Positions 36,986 to 49,466 of a stretch of 64,000 nt of DNA are shown here, in pieces. The number at the start of each line of letters is the position of its first letter. The first letter of the stretch is position 1. The DNA is from Macrostomum hystrix. Lineage: Eukaryota; Platyhelminthes; Macrostomidae. Location of the stretch: assembly GCA_950097015.1 (NCBI GenBank), contig CATNEN010000038.1, forward strand, positions 15,370,001 to 15,434,000. Direction: 5' to 3'. A model generated the notes under the pieces. The model was given only the letters and a program-made list of their open reading frames with translations. It was not told the origin of the DNA and searched no databases. Made by a program: the position numbers and the translations under genes.

Positions 36986-37799
36986 TAAACCAATCCTTTA
37001 ATGTGAAAAACAAGCAAAAAAACAAAACTGATTTCTGCATAAACCAAGCAATTAAATGATTTATTAATTTTCGCATACGAACAGAACAGCAAACAATTTC
37101 TAGTAACATCTGATGCTTTAAGTGCATGGCTCTTTCTGCAGGTGAAATTTAAGTTGTGAAGTGCGCAGTACATCAGTTTCGAAATCAGAAAAAAAAAACC
37201 TGCTAAAAAGAGTTTAAAAAGAACAGAAACGTAATTTAAAGGAAGCAAAAAAACAAAGAAGTTACTAAAATGACGGATGAAAAAATTTACCGAATAAAAA
37301 AATTGTTTTATACTCTCTCATAGCTAATGAGAATAACAAATAGAAATAACCTGACAATATATACTATGTCTTGGACCACGGCAAATATATAAACTATACA
37401 TTTGTAACCTATACGCTAACTAAATCTTGCAATCGAGTTGCTCATAAAAACAGATATATATAGAAAGCAAAACAACTTAGCTGATAAATATTAATGCAGA
37501 GACCAAAGCCATTTGTGAAATAATAATGTAAAACGGATTTCTTATCCAGTGAGAAATGTTGCTTTGAGATCACAATATGAGCAAGTAAACGAATTGAGAC
37601 AAACAAGTAAGAACATAATAACAGAAAAATGTTCTGATAACATAAATAAATGTTCCTATTCCTAATATACTTTAAACTAATTTAAACGAAACAAGAAATA
37701 CAACAAAGCTTTGTCGATTGCGACTTGTAAAATTGACTAGATTGATTGAGTTTACAGTTGCACGAAGCACAAAACAATTTACAGCCAAGAGACAGAGAG
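36986..37799. other. Intergenic AT-rich region
   Basis: No gene, RNA or element recognised. Confidence 0.5.
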
Positions 37800-38210
37800 T
37801 ACTTTAGAGCCTACGGGGGTAGGAATGAGTCAAATGTACATTAGAGCCTACGGGGGTAGGAATGGGTCAAATGTACATTAGAGCCTACGGGGGTAGGAAT
37901 GGGTCAAATGTACATTAGAGCCTACGGGGGAGGAAGGAGTCGAATGTACATTAGAGCCTAATTTGGGTAGGAAGGAGTCAAATGTACATTAGAGCCTAAT
38001 TTGGGTAGGAAGGAGTCGAATGTACATTAGAGCCTACGGGGGAGGAAGGAGTCGAATGTACATCAGAGCCTTTGGGGGTAGGAAGGAGTCGAATGTACAT
38101 CAGAGCCTTTGGGGATAGAAAGGAGTCGAGTGTACATTAGAGCTTACTTTGGGGGCACGATGGGACCGAATGTACATTACTTATAGGCTACTGAGGGGTA
38201 GCAAGGCCAA
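37800..38210. repeat. About 37-bp array, about 11 copies
   Basis: Units begin gtacattagagcctacgggg and end in taggaatgggtcaaat-type variants, with increasing divergence to the right. Confidence 0.92.
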
Positions 38211-38889
38211 AGAGTACATTTATACGAACATATTTCCAAAATAATGAAAAAAAGACTTCAGTAGTGACAAAGCTACCAAGTCTATCAGCACAAAAAGCAT
38301 TGCAAATGTCGTTACTAAATATATAATAAGCAGCAGAACATGTACAATCTAGTCTGTGTCGCTAACTTTCATGGAATATAATTTAAAAAATGTATAAGAA
38401 CGACTAAATATTTTGATCTTAAAATAAGTTGAAGTAGATTTATTGTTTATTAAAACTTAAGCTAGCAAAAATCAATACGACAGAATTATGTAAATAAAAA
38501 TATATAAAATGTGTGACGATATGAAAACACTATAGTTAAAAATAACAGCAGTCAAATAACAAAGTCAAATACAAGCACTTGCTTGTTTAACAAAACAAGT
38601 ATGATAAATAAGAAAATAAGATAACTATTTGTAAGCAAGACTATTAAGGCTATGTTAAAGTTCAAGCTAAAATAAAACGTCATAATACAAGCACTAATCT
38701 AACAGAAGCCAAGATTGCTTTTTGTGACATTTATGCAAAACAATGGTACGTGTTTTGCGGTAGAAGCGTGCTTAAAAGTTACAACCTGGTCAGCTGAACT
38801 GTAGCGCTTAACTACTCGATAGAAATATTCTAAAAACTGAAATCTGTTTATTAAGAATTCAATAAAAACGGAACGAGATCCAGGTTTTA
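38211..38889. other. Intergenic AT-rich region
   Basis: No supported feature. Confidence 0.5.
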
Positions 38890-39950
38890 AAATCGAGATT
38901 CCCGATTCATAATACATATACTAAGATTCGTAATCCAGATCATGAAATTCGGAATCTATATCCTCATATTCGTAAGACATATCCTAGGATTCTGAATCCA
39001 GATCCTAAGATTCGTAAGACATATCCTAAGATTCTGAATCCAGATCCTAAGATCGGAATACATATCCTAAGATTCGGAATACAGATCCTAAGATTCAGAA
39101 TACAGATCCTAAGATTCGGAAAACAGATCCTAAGATTCGGAATCCCGATCCTAAGAATCGGAATCGAGATCCCAATATTCGGAATACAGATCCTAAGATT
39201 CGGAATACAGATCCTAAGATTCGGAATACAGATCCTAAGATTCGGAATACAGATCCTAAGATTCGGAATACAGATCCTAAGATTCAGAATACAGATCCTA
39301 AGAATCGGAATCGAGATCCCAATATTCAGAATACATATCCTAAGATTCGGAATCCCGATCCTAAGATTCGGAATCCCGATCCTAAGAATCGGAATCGAGA
39401 TCCCAATATTCGGAATACAGATCCAAGATTCGGAATACAGATCCTAAGATTCAGAATACAGATCCTAAGATTCGGAAAACAGATCCTAAGATTCGGAATC
39501 CCGATCCTAAGAATCGGAATCGAGATCCCAATATTCGGAATACAGATCCTAAGATTCGGAATACAGATCCTAAGATTCTGAAAACAGATTTTAAGATTCG
39601 GAATACAGATCCTAAGATTCGGAAAACAGATCCTAAGATTCGGAATACAGATCCTAAGATTCGGAATACAGATCCTAAGATTCGGAATACAGATCCTAAG
39701 ATTCGGAATACAGATCCTAAGATTCAGAATACAGATCCTAAGAATCGGAATCGAGATCCTAAGATTCCGAATACAGATCCTAAGTTTCGGAATACAGATC
39801 CTAAGATTCGGAAAACAGATCCTAAGATTCGGAATACAGATCCTAAGATTTGGAATCCCGATCCTAAGATTCGGAATACAGATCCTAAGATTCGGAATAG
39901 AGTAACTAAGAATTGGAATCGCAATCCTTTATTATGAATCAAGATCCTAG
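38890..39950. repeat. 21-bp array downstream of RGS gene
   Basis: About 48 copies of cctaagattcggaatacaga plus t with frequent variants (cccgat, gagatccc). The RGS poly(A) signal candidate (39928-39933) lies at its right end. Confidence 0.93.
39928..39933 (-). promoter_or_regulatory. Candidate poly(A) signal for RGS gene
   Basis: TTTATT on plus is AATAAA on minus, about 140 bp after the stop. Confidence 0.45.
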
Positions 39951-40071
39951 GACCCGGAAGCGAAATCTTTAGACTCTAAATCCATATTATTATAAAATTT
40001 TATGATATGAAAATTTGGGAAAGCAATTTACATCCCTACGGTTAGGAAAAGCAATCTATAAGTACACAATG

Positions 40072-40119
40072 TTATAATTTCTCAACCTTCTTAACCAAAT
40101 CTCCAGAAGCAGAGGCATT

Positions 40120-40161
<42 letters not shown>

Positions 40162-43100
40162 TGTCGCTAAGGCGACGGCGGCAGTTGGAGCAGTGGCTAG
40201 GGCAGGCGCCGGCGCAGTGAAAGGGTCGCAGAAGTCGGCGGAACCGACCGCGTCGGCGGGTCCCACATCTTTAGACTTTCTAGTGGCGGCAGAGGCGGCT
40301 ACTGTTACAGAATTGGCTGCAGCATCGCTGCTAGACAGCCTTTGCTGCTTTTTGCTGCTCAACTTCTTCTTGCCGCCGGCTAGTAATTGTCGATAAAAAT
40401 CGGAGCGCAGGAATCTGCCGTAGGAATCGGCCTTCATCAGCAGGAAGATGTGCTCTTCGGCAGCTTCAAATGTGTACCGATCGGCTGACGCTGACGTTGC
40501 CGCGGAAATTCGCTTGCGAACGGCTTCTGCGACGGGTCCGGCGACGTTGACGGGCTCGGTGGCGTCCGGACCGAGAAATGTGTCGTAGATTCGATGCACC
40601 TCGCGATGCACCTGGCTAGCTGGCGCGTGTCTCAATCGTTGGCAAGCCTCCCAGAAGGCTAGATTCTCGGCGCTCACCTCTTTAAGTAGCCATTTTTCGA
40701 ATTCCTCCCGGCCGGCCGGGTCGCGCAGCAGTTCGTGAATGCTGAATCCCCAACGCTTCACCCGTCTGGCTGGTACGTCGCGAGTTCGACGCTCCGATTC
40801 CCAATAGTCGGCGCTATCCGACACCCACGGGTTCTGGCTCTGGTCTGGCAGGCCGCCGCCAATGAATGCGTCGAATTCTGCATACTGCTGGTAATAGCAG
40901 ATGGCGCTCTCCGCCGCCTTCGACACTTTCACGCGCCTGGAGGTGCGGGGGCAGAGGGCGGTGCGGCTATGAGAACTATATTGGAAGGCAATTAAGAGGA
41001 TCGGGGTGAGGGTAAAGATGAGAGAAAGAGAGACAATTAAAGAGACAATACTCTTTAATATTAATATATATTATACAAAGAGGAAAGGAAATAAGAGTAG
41101 AGAGAAGATGAGAGGAAAGAATATGAGAGAGGAGAGGATAGGAGAGAGGAGAGGAGACGAGAGGATAGGAGAGGAGACGAGAGGATAGGAAAGAGGAGAG
41201 GAGAGGAGAGAGGAGAGGAGAGGAGAGAGGAGAGGAGAGGAGAGAGGAGAGGAGAGGAGAGAGGAGAGGAGAGGAGAGAGGAGAGGAGAGGAGAGGAGAG
41301 GAGAGAGGAGAGGAGAGAGGAGAGGAGAGGAGAGGAGAGGAGAGGAGAGAGGAGAGGAGAGGAGAGGAGAGGAGAGGAGAGGAGAGGAGAGAGAGGAGAG
41401 GAGACGAGAGGATAGGAGAGAGGAGAGGAGACGAGAGGATAGGAGAGAGGAGAGGAGACGAGAGGATAGGAGAGAGGAGAGGAGAAGATAGGAGAGGAGA
41501 TAATAGAAGAGAAAAGGACAGGGGAGGAGAGAGAAGAGGAGAGGAGAGGAGAGGAGAGAGGAGAGGAGAGGAGAGAGAAGAGAGAAGAGGAGGTGAGAGG
41601 AGGTGAGAGGAGGTGAGAAAGGAAATGAGATGAGAGGATGGAAGAGTATACCATACGTGATTATGTATTGGAATAGCCAAGTAACTAAATCTCAAGCTCA
41701 AACAGTAAATTGTTAAATTTTAACACACAGCATATATCGAACATCTCACCGTCTAGCCAGCGCCTGTCGGAGCTTCTCAGCCTTGGCAGCTGGCTCGCAG
41801 GACTCAACAGGGCTGAGCCGGCCGCTGGGTATCGGAAAACTGGCCGGCCTAGTTGCCGCCTTCTTGGGTCGCTTGGCCCGGCACAGCTTGCGCATGTCGA
41901 CCTCCGTGGCAACAACAGCGCCAGGCGGCGGCCGGTACAGCAGCCAGAAGCCGCGCTCCTGACTCTCCAGCACCATGCGCTCGAGCCTCTCCAGTTTCCT
42001 GATGGATTTAGCGGATTAGAGCTTCAGACTTCTGACCGAGAGGCTGGGAGTTCGAATCTTAGCCAAAGGGTGACAATTTGAGTCATTTAAAACGAGTTTA
42101 CCTAGCTTTAAAATGGGTACTAACATCGAAAGGAGTCCCTAAAGAATTCCGTTTGTGCGGCAAAACATCCCAGTCCATGGACTGAAAAGCTGTACGCAAC
42201 CAGCTTTCAGAGGAATTATATCTCCCGAAAGATATCAGCGGATTCCAATAGTACCTGATAGCTCAGCGGATTCCAATAGTACCTGATAGCTTTCAGCGGA
42301 TTCCAAAAGTTACATGATAGCTCAGCGGATTCCAATAGTACCTGATAGCTTTCAGCGGATTCCAAAAGTTACATGATAGCTTTCAGCGGATTCCAAAAGT
42401 TACATGATAGCTTTCAGCGGATTCCAATAGTACCTGATAGCTTTCAGCGGATTCCAATAGTACCTGATAGCTTTCAGCGGATTCCAATAGTACCTGATAG
42501 CTTTCAGCGGATTCCAAAAGTTACATGATAGCTTTCAGCGGATTCCAATAGTACCTGACAGCTTTCAGCGGATTCCAATAGTACCTGACAGCTTTCAGCG
42601 GATTCCAATAGTACCTGATAGCTTACAGCGGATTCCAATAGTACCTGATAGCTTTCAGCGGATTCCAAAAGTACCTGATAGCTTTCAGCGGATTCCAATA
42701 TATACATGATAGCTTTCAGCGGATTCCAAAAGTACCTGATAGCTTTCAGCGGATTCCAATAGTTACATGATAGCTTTCAGCGGATTCCAATAGTATCTGA
42801 TAGCTTTCAGCGGATTCCAATAGTTACATTATAGCTTTCAGCGGATTCCAATAGTTACATGATAGCTTTCAGCGGATTCCAATAGTACCTGATAGCTTTC
42901 AGCGGATTCCAATAGTACCTGATAGCTTTCAGCGGATTCCAATAGTACCTGATAGCTTTCAGCGGATTCCAATAGTTACATGATAGCTTTCAGCGGATTC
43001 CAATAGTACCTGATAGCTTTCAGCGGATTCCAATAGTAACTGATAACTTACAGCGGATTCCAATAGTACCTGATAGCTTTCAGCGGATTCCAATAGTACC

Positions 43101-46100
43101 TGATAGCTTTCAGCGGATTCCAATAGTAACTGATAACTTACAGCGGATTCCAATAGTGCCTCACAACATTTTGTGGATTATAATTCTTTGTATTTTTGTT
43201 AAATAACGAATACGACTAACACTGTAGGTCGAAGAACAGACTAAAAAATAGTAAAAACAACCCAACAAGAAGGAAAGCAGCTGCTGACACAACTCCGCTG
43301 CGATCCATTTATGCTTGAAACTGGCTGGTCCTAGTCTAACAACTGCTAAGGTCGCGACCTTGTCGATTCAGAAATATTTTCTTAATGCTGGTCACAGATG
43401 GGCAATTAGGAAATTTATTTTCTGTACTTCGCCAAGCCTTAGGCTTGGAGGACGAAAAATGGTTACCAAATTGATTTTGCACTTTCTAGATATGTACTTT
43501 TTCAATCTAAAGCTCAGAAGTATTCGATATTATCAATCCTCCGATTTCCTGAAGCATCAGTTATACTGAAGACTATGTAATACTAAAGTTACAGAAGTCT
43601 CCCTGCGTTTTCTGAAGTCCTGAATATTTTAAAGCATCGGATACCCTAAGGCCTCGGATACCCTAAGGCCTCGGATACCCTAAGGCCTCGGATACCCTGA
43701 AGCATCGGATATGAGATACCCTGAAGCATCGGATATGAGATATCCTGAAGCATCGGATATGAGATATCCTGAAGCATCAGGTATGAGATATCCTGAAGCA
43801 TCAGTTATTCTGAAGAATCAGATATCCTGAAGATACACTGAAGTTTCAGATATATTGAGTTTTGGAAAAACCTAGAGCTTGACAAAACCACGTAGCCATC
43901 AGAATTTACCTGTCGACCTTAGCCTCAGCCTCCGCCTGAAGATAGATAAACTCCCAATTGTGCGACAATAATCTTTGCAGTCTAGCCAAATTTTCAGCTT
44001 CATAATTAGCCAACTCCAGACGCTGTTTATTTAATAGAGTCCGCTTGCAGAGGTAGACAGCGTAGTCTGTATTGTCTAGGCGTTCAGGCGATTTACTTGG
44101 CCACAGGCACGGAGTTTGAAAGCGGTAGTAGGACGAGTCATTGCGTACGGCCAGCACCGTGCCTTCAACTGGTATGATGTAACCGTGAGCTGCCAGCATG
44201 CTGGCAACGTGACAGGCCTCCTAAAACAGCGGGTAGCCAAGCGCTTAATAAACTATTGGATCAAAATTAAATTGAAAATTTATAGATCGTGGGATTAGAA
44301 AACTGATGAAAAAGAGGTCCGGGCGTTTCCAAGAAACTGCTAGTGACCTTATGAACCAAAGGTCATGTTATTTCTAAGAAATAGCTAGTGAAGTTAGGAA
44401 ACAGAGGTCATGTTGTTTCTTAGAAATAGCTAGTGAAATTAGGAAACAGAGGTCATGTTGTTTCTTAGAAATAGCTAGTGAGATTAGGAAACAGAGGTCA
44501 TGCTGTTTCTAAGAAATAGCTAGTGAAATTAGGAAACAGAGGTCATGTTGTTTCTAAGAAATAGCTAGTGAAATTAGGAAACAGAGGTCATGTTGTTTCT
44601 AAGAAATAGCTAGTGAGATTAGGAAACAGAGGTCATGTTGTTTCTTAGAAATAGCTAGTGAAGTTAGGAAACAGAGGTCATGTTATTTCTAGGAAAAAGC
44701 TAGTGGAGTTTAAGAACAGAGGTCATGTTGTTTTTAGGAAAAAGCTAGTGGAGTTTAAGAACAAAGGTCATGTTGTTTTTAGGAAAAAGCAAGTGAGTTT
44801 TAAGAACAAGTTTTATGTTGTTTCTAAGAAAAAGCAAGTGGGATTCAAGAACGATGGTGATGTTGTTTCGAAGAAAAAGCTAGAGGGATTTAACAACGAT
44901 GGTGACGTTGTTTCTAAGAAAAAGCTGGTGAGATTTAAGAACAAAGGTGATGTTGTTTCGAAGAAAAAGTTAGAGGGATTAGGAAACAGATGTAGTTGAA
45001 TTTGGGAAAAGAGGTTAGTTGTTTATCGGAAAATTGCATTTAAAAGTTACTCGAGCGGATTAGGATTTTAACATACGTGCATAAAGAAATTATAAAGTTT
45101 GTAAATTTAAAAAAAAATTTTTTTTTTAATCCAGCAAAAATTTTATCCGATGCGGTGGCAAGTCTGGCAACCGATAATTCATTATGCAACAGAGCATGCT
45201 TAAATTTGTTAATATGCTCTCAATTTATGGTTCTAAAAACTATTCTACCCGGCTGACGAAGCGATACAAATTAAGTCTGAGTAAGTGAGTGAAGGCACGG
45301 ATTTAAGCAGCTTGAAACTGCTATTCAAATGCACTTTAGATACTGGAAACACAGCCTAGCTAGCTAGAAAATAACGCTTGATAACTAAACCACAAAATGG
45401 GGCTGGCACAGTCCGACGATGCTGGCCACAATGCGAAACACAATACTATTAGACTTAGCCCCTTTAATTATCCTAGAGATGAATCTTATTCCTGTCTCAA
45501 TTCTCGCTTATGTCTTCTGTCGCGCATCTCCCCTGTCTTATCTCTTCCGAGCTAAATCTCTACCCCTGCCTTATCTTTTAACTGTCCTATCTCCCATCTT
45601 TGTCTTATCTATACTGTGAGATAGCTCGTAAAAGATAAGAAAGAGATGATACGGAAGAGACGAAACACAGGAGATGAGACACAGGAGTGATAAAAGATAA
45701 GTTAATGAGAAGATATTAAACAAGATAAGACATGGGAGAGGAGAGGAGAGATTAGACAGGGCAGATGTAAGACACGGGAGTGTTGAAACAGGGAAGAGAT
45801 AAGACGCAGGAGAGATGAAACAGGGAAGAGATAAGACGCGGGAGAGATGAAACAGGGAAGAGATAAGACGCAGGAGAGATGAAACAGGGAAGAGATAAGA
45901 CGCGGGAGAGATGAAGCAGGGAAGAGATAAGACGCGGGAGAGATGAAATAGGGAAGAGATAAGACTGGGGAGAGATGAAATAGGGAAGAGATAAGACGCG
46001 GGAGAGATGAAACAGGGAAGAGATAAGACGCGGGAGAGATGAAGCAGGGAAGAGATAAGACTGGGGAGAGATGAAATAGGGAAGAGATAAGACGCGGGAG

Positions 46101-46701
46101 AGATGAAATAGGGAAGAGATAAGACACGGGAGAGATGAAACAGGGAAAAGATGAAACCGAGAAGAGATTAGACAAAAGATATAAGGCACGGGAGATGCAT
46201 CTCTCTTCGCCTTATCTCTTCCTTTTCTCAAATCTCTTATCACCATCACCTTTATCCTATCTCTCTATATATTTCGTTTCTCCGCTGTCTTTTTAAATTC
46301 ACTGCCTGTTTTTTTACTGCCTAACAGATAGCACACTGCACTAAAAACCCAGCAGTGTTATCAATCATAACTTTCAGGCCACTCGCCTGGGCATCCTCTG
46401 CGTCCGTATTGCGTAACAGCCAACCGCAGAGCTCGGCCCCTGTAAAACACGACGGCTGGCAGGACATGAAAGATTTCACGGTCCGCACACTGATGCCAGT
46501 GTCATCCTGTTGCATTCGATCCAATAGGCGCTCCAGGCGGGACCACTGATAGGCGTTGGGGTGGGGAGGCCGGCTGGAATCCGATGTCACCGGGGCAGTC
46601 TTGGCCTTGGCGTGCCTGGCGTGGTGACGAATCATTGATGTTGAAGTGGCGCCACTGCTGCCGCTTCCGCTGCATGATGGCTCAGAAGACTGCTGCTGCA
46701 T
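40072..46701 (-). CDS. RGS7: R7-family regulator of G-protein signalling
   Basis: GTPase-activating protein for Gi/o alpha subunits; R7 members bind Gbeta5 through the GGL domain. Minus-strand exons are 46701-46387, 44220-43910, 41998-41750 and 40936-40072, 579 residues. The DEP domain (about 50-125) contains [20 protein letters not shown] and LAAHGYIIP. The DEP-helical extension contains [24 protein letters not shown] and [13 protein letters not shown]. The GGL segment is split by intron 3 ([10 protein letters not shown], then [10 protein letters not shown]). NPW precedes the RGS domain (about 354-478: [48 protein letters not shown]). The C-terminus is low-complexity with a poly-Ala run. Intron 1 appears to use a GC donor. 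RGS6, 7, 9 and 11 cannot be separated. Confidence 0.93.
41090..41640 (-). repeat. Purine (GGAGA) array, RGS intron 3
   Basis: Near-continuous ggagaggaga-type sequence on plus, so the RGS pre-mRNA carries a long C/U tract. Inside intron 40937-41749. Confidence 0.95.
42003..42130 (+). mobile_element. SINE fragment next to RGS exon-3 acceptor
   Basis: tRNA-like head (gattagagcttcagacttct; box B gggagttcgaatcttagcc) then a degraded core (tttaaaatgggtactaacat). It starts within about 5 bp of the splice acceptor at 41999-42000. Confidence 0.6.
42220..43160 (-). repeat. 29-30-bp array, RGS intron 2
   Basis: About 31 copies of cagcggattccaatagtacc plus tgatagcttt, with spacing variants (agtacct / agttacat). 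Confidence 0.95.
43635..43850 (-). repeat. About 16-22-bp degenerate array, RGS intron 2
   Basis: Units cctcggataccctaagg then cctgaagcatcggatatgag, about 10 copies near the 5' end of the intron. Confidence 0.85.
44320..44995 (-). repeat. 44-bp array, RGS intron 1
   Basis: About 15 copies of a unit with gaaatagctagtgaaattag and gaaacagaggtcatgttgtt, becoming divergent to the right. Confidence 0.93.
45640..46195 (-). repeat. About 31-bp purine array, RGS intron 1
   Basis: About 15 copies of gggagagatgaaacagggaa plus gagataagacgc on plus; the sense strand is pyrimidine-rich. Confidence 0.93.
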
Positions 46702-47469
46702 AGCAACAGGATTTATTAGCTAATGGCTAGAATGTCACTTTTTGTTCCAGTGGATAATATATCAATTGTAACTATCTGATAAGTTAGGCTTCTTTAGGTT
46801 CCATTCACTTGTCAAGCTGAAGCCAACCTGAAAAATGTTATAAGCAACAATATTAATTATCCCATTGTTATTCGAATGTATCAGCTTGTATTATTAAAAG
46901 TTATTATGTAACATATTTAAAATCCTAAATTGCATATGATAAAAATGTGATTATCAACAATCAGCAACATTGTAGGTAATTTTTTAATAAAATAACTGTG
47001 AAAATTTATTTCTGAGCAATTTAACAAAGCTTTACAGTTCAACTTTGTGATCAAACATCAGAAAATAAAAAAGCATATTAATATAATATTAGCATAATAC
47101 AATATGTACCAATGATTTCAGAGCATCAATTCTGATTGTTGTATATGTACACATATAATTGCCATTATTAATGTCAGGCCCACTGTGACTCCAAATTAGC
47201 CTATTTATCTTTCTAAACAGAGTGATATATAGACAGATTTTGAATTACTACAAAATTATCACCACAAACACACTAGTCCTAATTTTTGTGTGCTACAACT
47301 TCACCACACAATGGACAATCTTTGTGCCAAACTGCTACACTGCACTGTTAAAGAAATTTACTACTGACTAATGTCATTCAGTGCAATGTGGTATACCAGG
47401 TTGCAACATGCAGTAATATGGCATAAAATACCACACCTTGTATGCCACACAACAGCTTTTTCTATTTCA
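46702..47469. other. Intergenic AT-rich region upstream of RGS gene
   Basis: Probable RGS promoter side. Nothing specific was recognised. Confidence 0.45.
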
Positions 47470-47477
47470 TGCCCAGT

Positions 47478-47740
47478 CATACATGCGCAACCTCCCAAAT
47501 CTTAGCCGGCCGTGCGACTTAGTTTTTGCTCTCATTTGCGACTTAGTTCGTTTCATTGCTCTATTTACGACTTAGTTTGCTCTCATTTGCTCTCTTTTTC
47601 TCTCCCCTTTTTCCTTTTCTTCACGCCTTCCTTTTTTGTCCCTTGGTCCCCCCTTTGATTTTTTTGCGCTTGGTCGATTGGTTTTTGCGACTTACCTTGC
47701 TTGGCCCTCGTTTCACCCGGCCGGGTGTTGCGCATGTATG
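47478..47740. mobile_element. 263-bp MITE with 14-bp inverted ends and 8-bp target duplication
   Basis: Left end catacatgcgcaac and right end gttgcgcatgtatg are perfect inverted repeats. The flanks are perfect direct repeats tgcccagt (47470-47477 and 47741-47748). The interior has repeated cgacttagtt and ctctcatttgc motifs and no transposase. An 8-bp target duplication fits hAT-like elements. Confidence 0.88.
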
Positions 47741-48830
47741 TGCCCAGTGCTATCACCAATAGGTAAATTTATATTTTTATGTTTGATAGCAATGCTTTGG
47801 TCATTTACAAAATAACTATATTTGCTAGGACTAAACACTTAGCATATTTATTATTTACTCAATATTCTATATATGTAACTTGTATTGCCCAAAAAATGTT
47901 TTACATTTGCAATTAAAAATTTTGTATAAGTATTGAGTTTGCCCTTTTTAAGTTTTCAATTATAAGGCCCAATACCAAGTTCTGATATAAAAATATAGAA
48001 ATAATAAAAAAATCATAAAAGTCACTTAACTAGTTAAACTTAACTTAATTAGGTTGCAAAAATATAATTTGAATGAATACAAGAAAAAATTTTAGTAATT
48101 TTTAGGTGATGCTACATATTAATACCACAGCACTATTTTAATAACTTCAAACATTTAGAATTTAGTACAACTTCAGCTACTGTGCAGATATAGCCATCCA
48201 TTTAGTGTCATAGTCTAGTAGACTAGACGAATATGCTTATATTTTATGTTTTAGCATAAAAATCATGTTTGCTATGTTGTGTTACATATTACCTATTACC
48301 TATATATTACCCTATGAATCCCTATCTAGGCTATAGATTTTAGCTTTTATAATTTTTACTGTTTAAAATCGACTCATTCAGGTGACAATTTGATTTGTCA
48401 TACATGCTGATTATGCTCATACATACATCCCTAGTTCATTGACTTAGTACCAATTAATTATATAGCCAGTATTTTTTTGTTGCTATTAAAGTTAACCATA
48501 CAACAAACAACAACAACAACAAAGAACTGCTCCCGCCAGCCACTCAGTGGCCAGAGAGGGGAAGAGCAGTCAGAGAGCGCATTTCTGGGCCAGCGATCTC
48601 AAAAAGTCACACCCGCTAGCTTGGTCCGGGGCGCCAGCATCACTCAGAAGCCGTTCAGGAAATCTCGCCGTTTGCCCTTGGCCTCGCCTGCATACAGTAC
48701 TGCAGTGCAATAAAGTGGTGGTGAATATAATCAGTTGAACTTTCTCTTCTTTTGTTGATAATTGAAAGCCGTTAAGTGCTACCTTGTATATTTTATGATT
48801 GAAATCAATTGTTCTACTAGATATTGCAAC

Positions 48831-49458
48831 CCATAGTCCGGATCATGCTGGACTTACGCCGGAGGAAAAATCCAACATTTTTGGCACTTATGCCAGACTT
48901 ACGCCAACCAAAAAAAGGTCCCTCTGACTTACGCCACCCAAAAAAAGGTCCTTCACAATTCTTGTTAATCCATGTCTCTTTATCGGCCTCCTTGCTTGCT
49001 GCCCTCGACTAGTACATGGATGTCTCTCTCACTCTAACCATCGGTGATTAATTAAATTCAGAAGTTGCAACTGTTTAAAAATCTCACAAGTTGCAAATTC
49101 TGAATCAAGTATCAAAGTAAGCATCTTAAAGCTAAAAAAACTTTTGCTATCCTACAATAGATATTCTGCTATCTCATTTATATGAACTGCAATATTTTAA
49201 TGAACTTTGTTTTAATGCTGCTCCTTAACATCATAATTAACGCAAATGTGTTATGTTCTATAGTGATACATTTGATCGTGAATGATCTCATTTGTGCTAA
49301 CATTTACGCCACTTGATTTATGCCATGTACTTATGCCAAGCACTTATGCCAAGGCACATTTTGGCCTATACTTACGCCAAGCACTTATGCCAGCCTCTGA
49401 TCCCAAACCAGATTTACGCCGGAGATCTCCGGCGTAAACGACATGATCCGGACTATGG
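48831..49458. mobile_element. 628-bp non-autonomous DNA transposon, 8-bp target duplication
   Basis: The first 17 bp (ccatagtccggatcatg) are the exact reverse complement of the last 17 bp, and imperfect complementarity extends to about 31 bp (ending cttacgccgga). Flanks are perfect direct repeats attgcaac (48823-48830 and 49459-49466). Many subterminal copies of cttacgcc/cttatgcc occur near both ends, as expected for transposase binding sites. No transposase is encoded. hAT-like by duplication length. Confidence 0.92.
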
Positions 49459-49466
49459 ATTGCAAC

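Noticed and set aside
48477-48725. GC-richer island ending gtgcaataaagtggtg, possibly a solo LTR or small gene
   Set aside because: No terminal TG..CA, target duplication or protein motif found. The similar gtgcaataaa near 63615 is too short a match to support an element.
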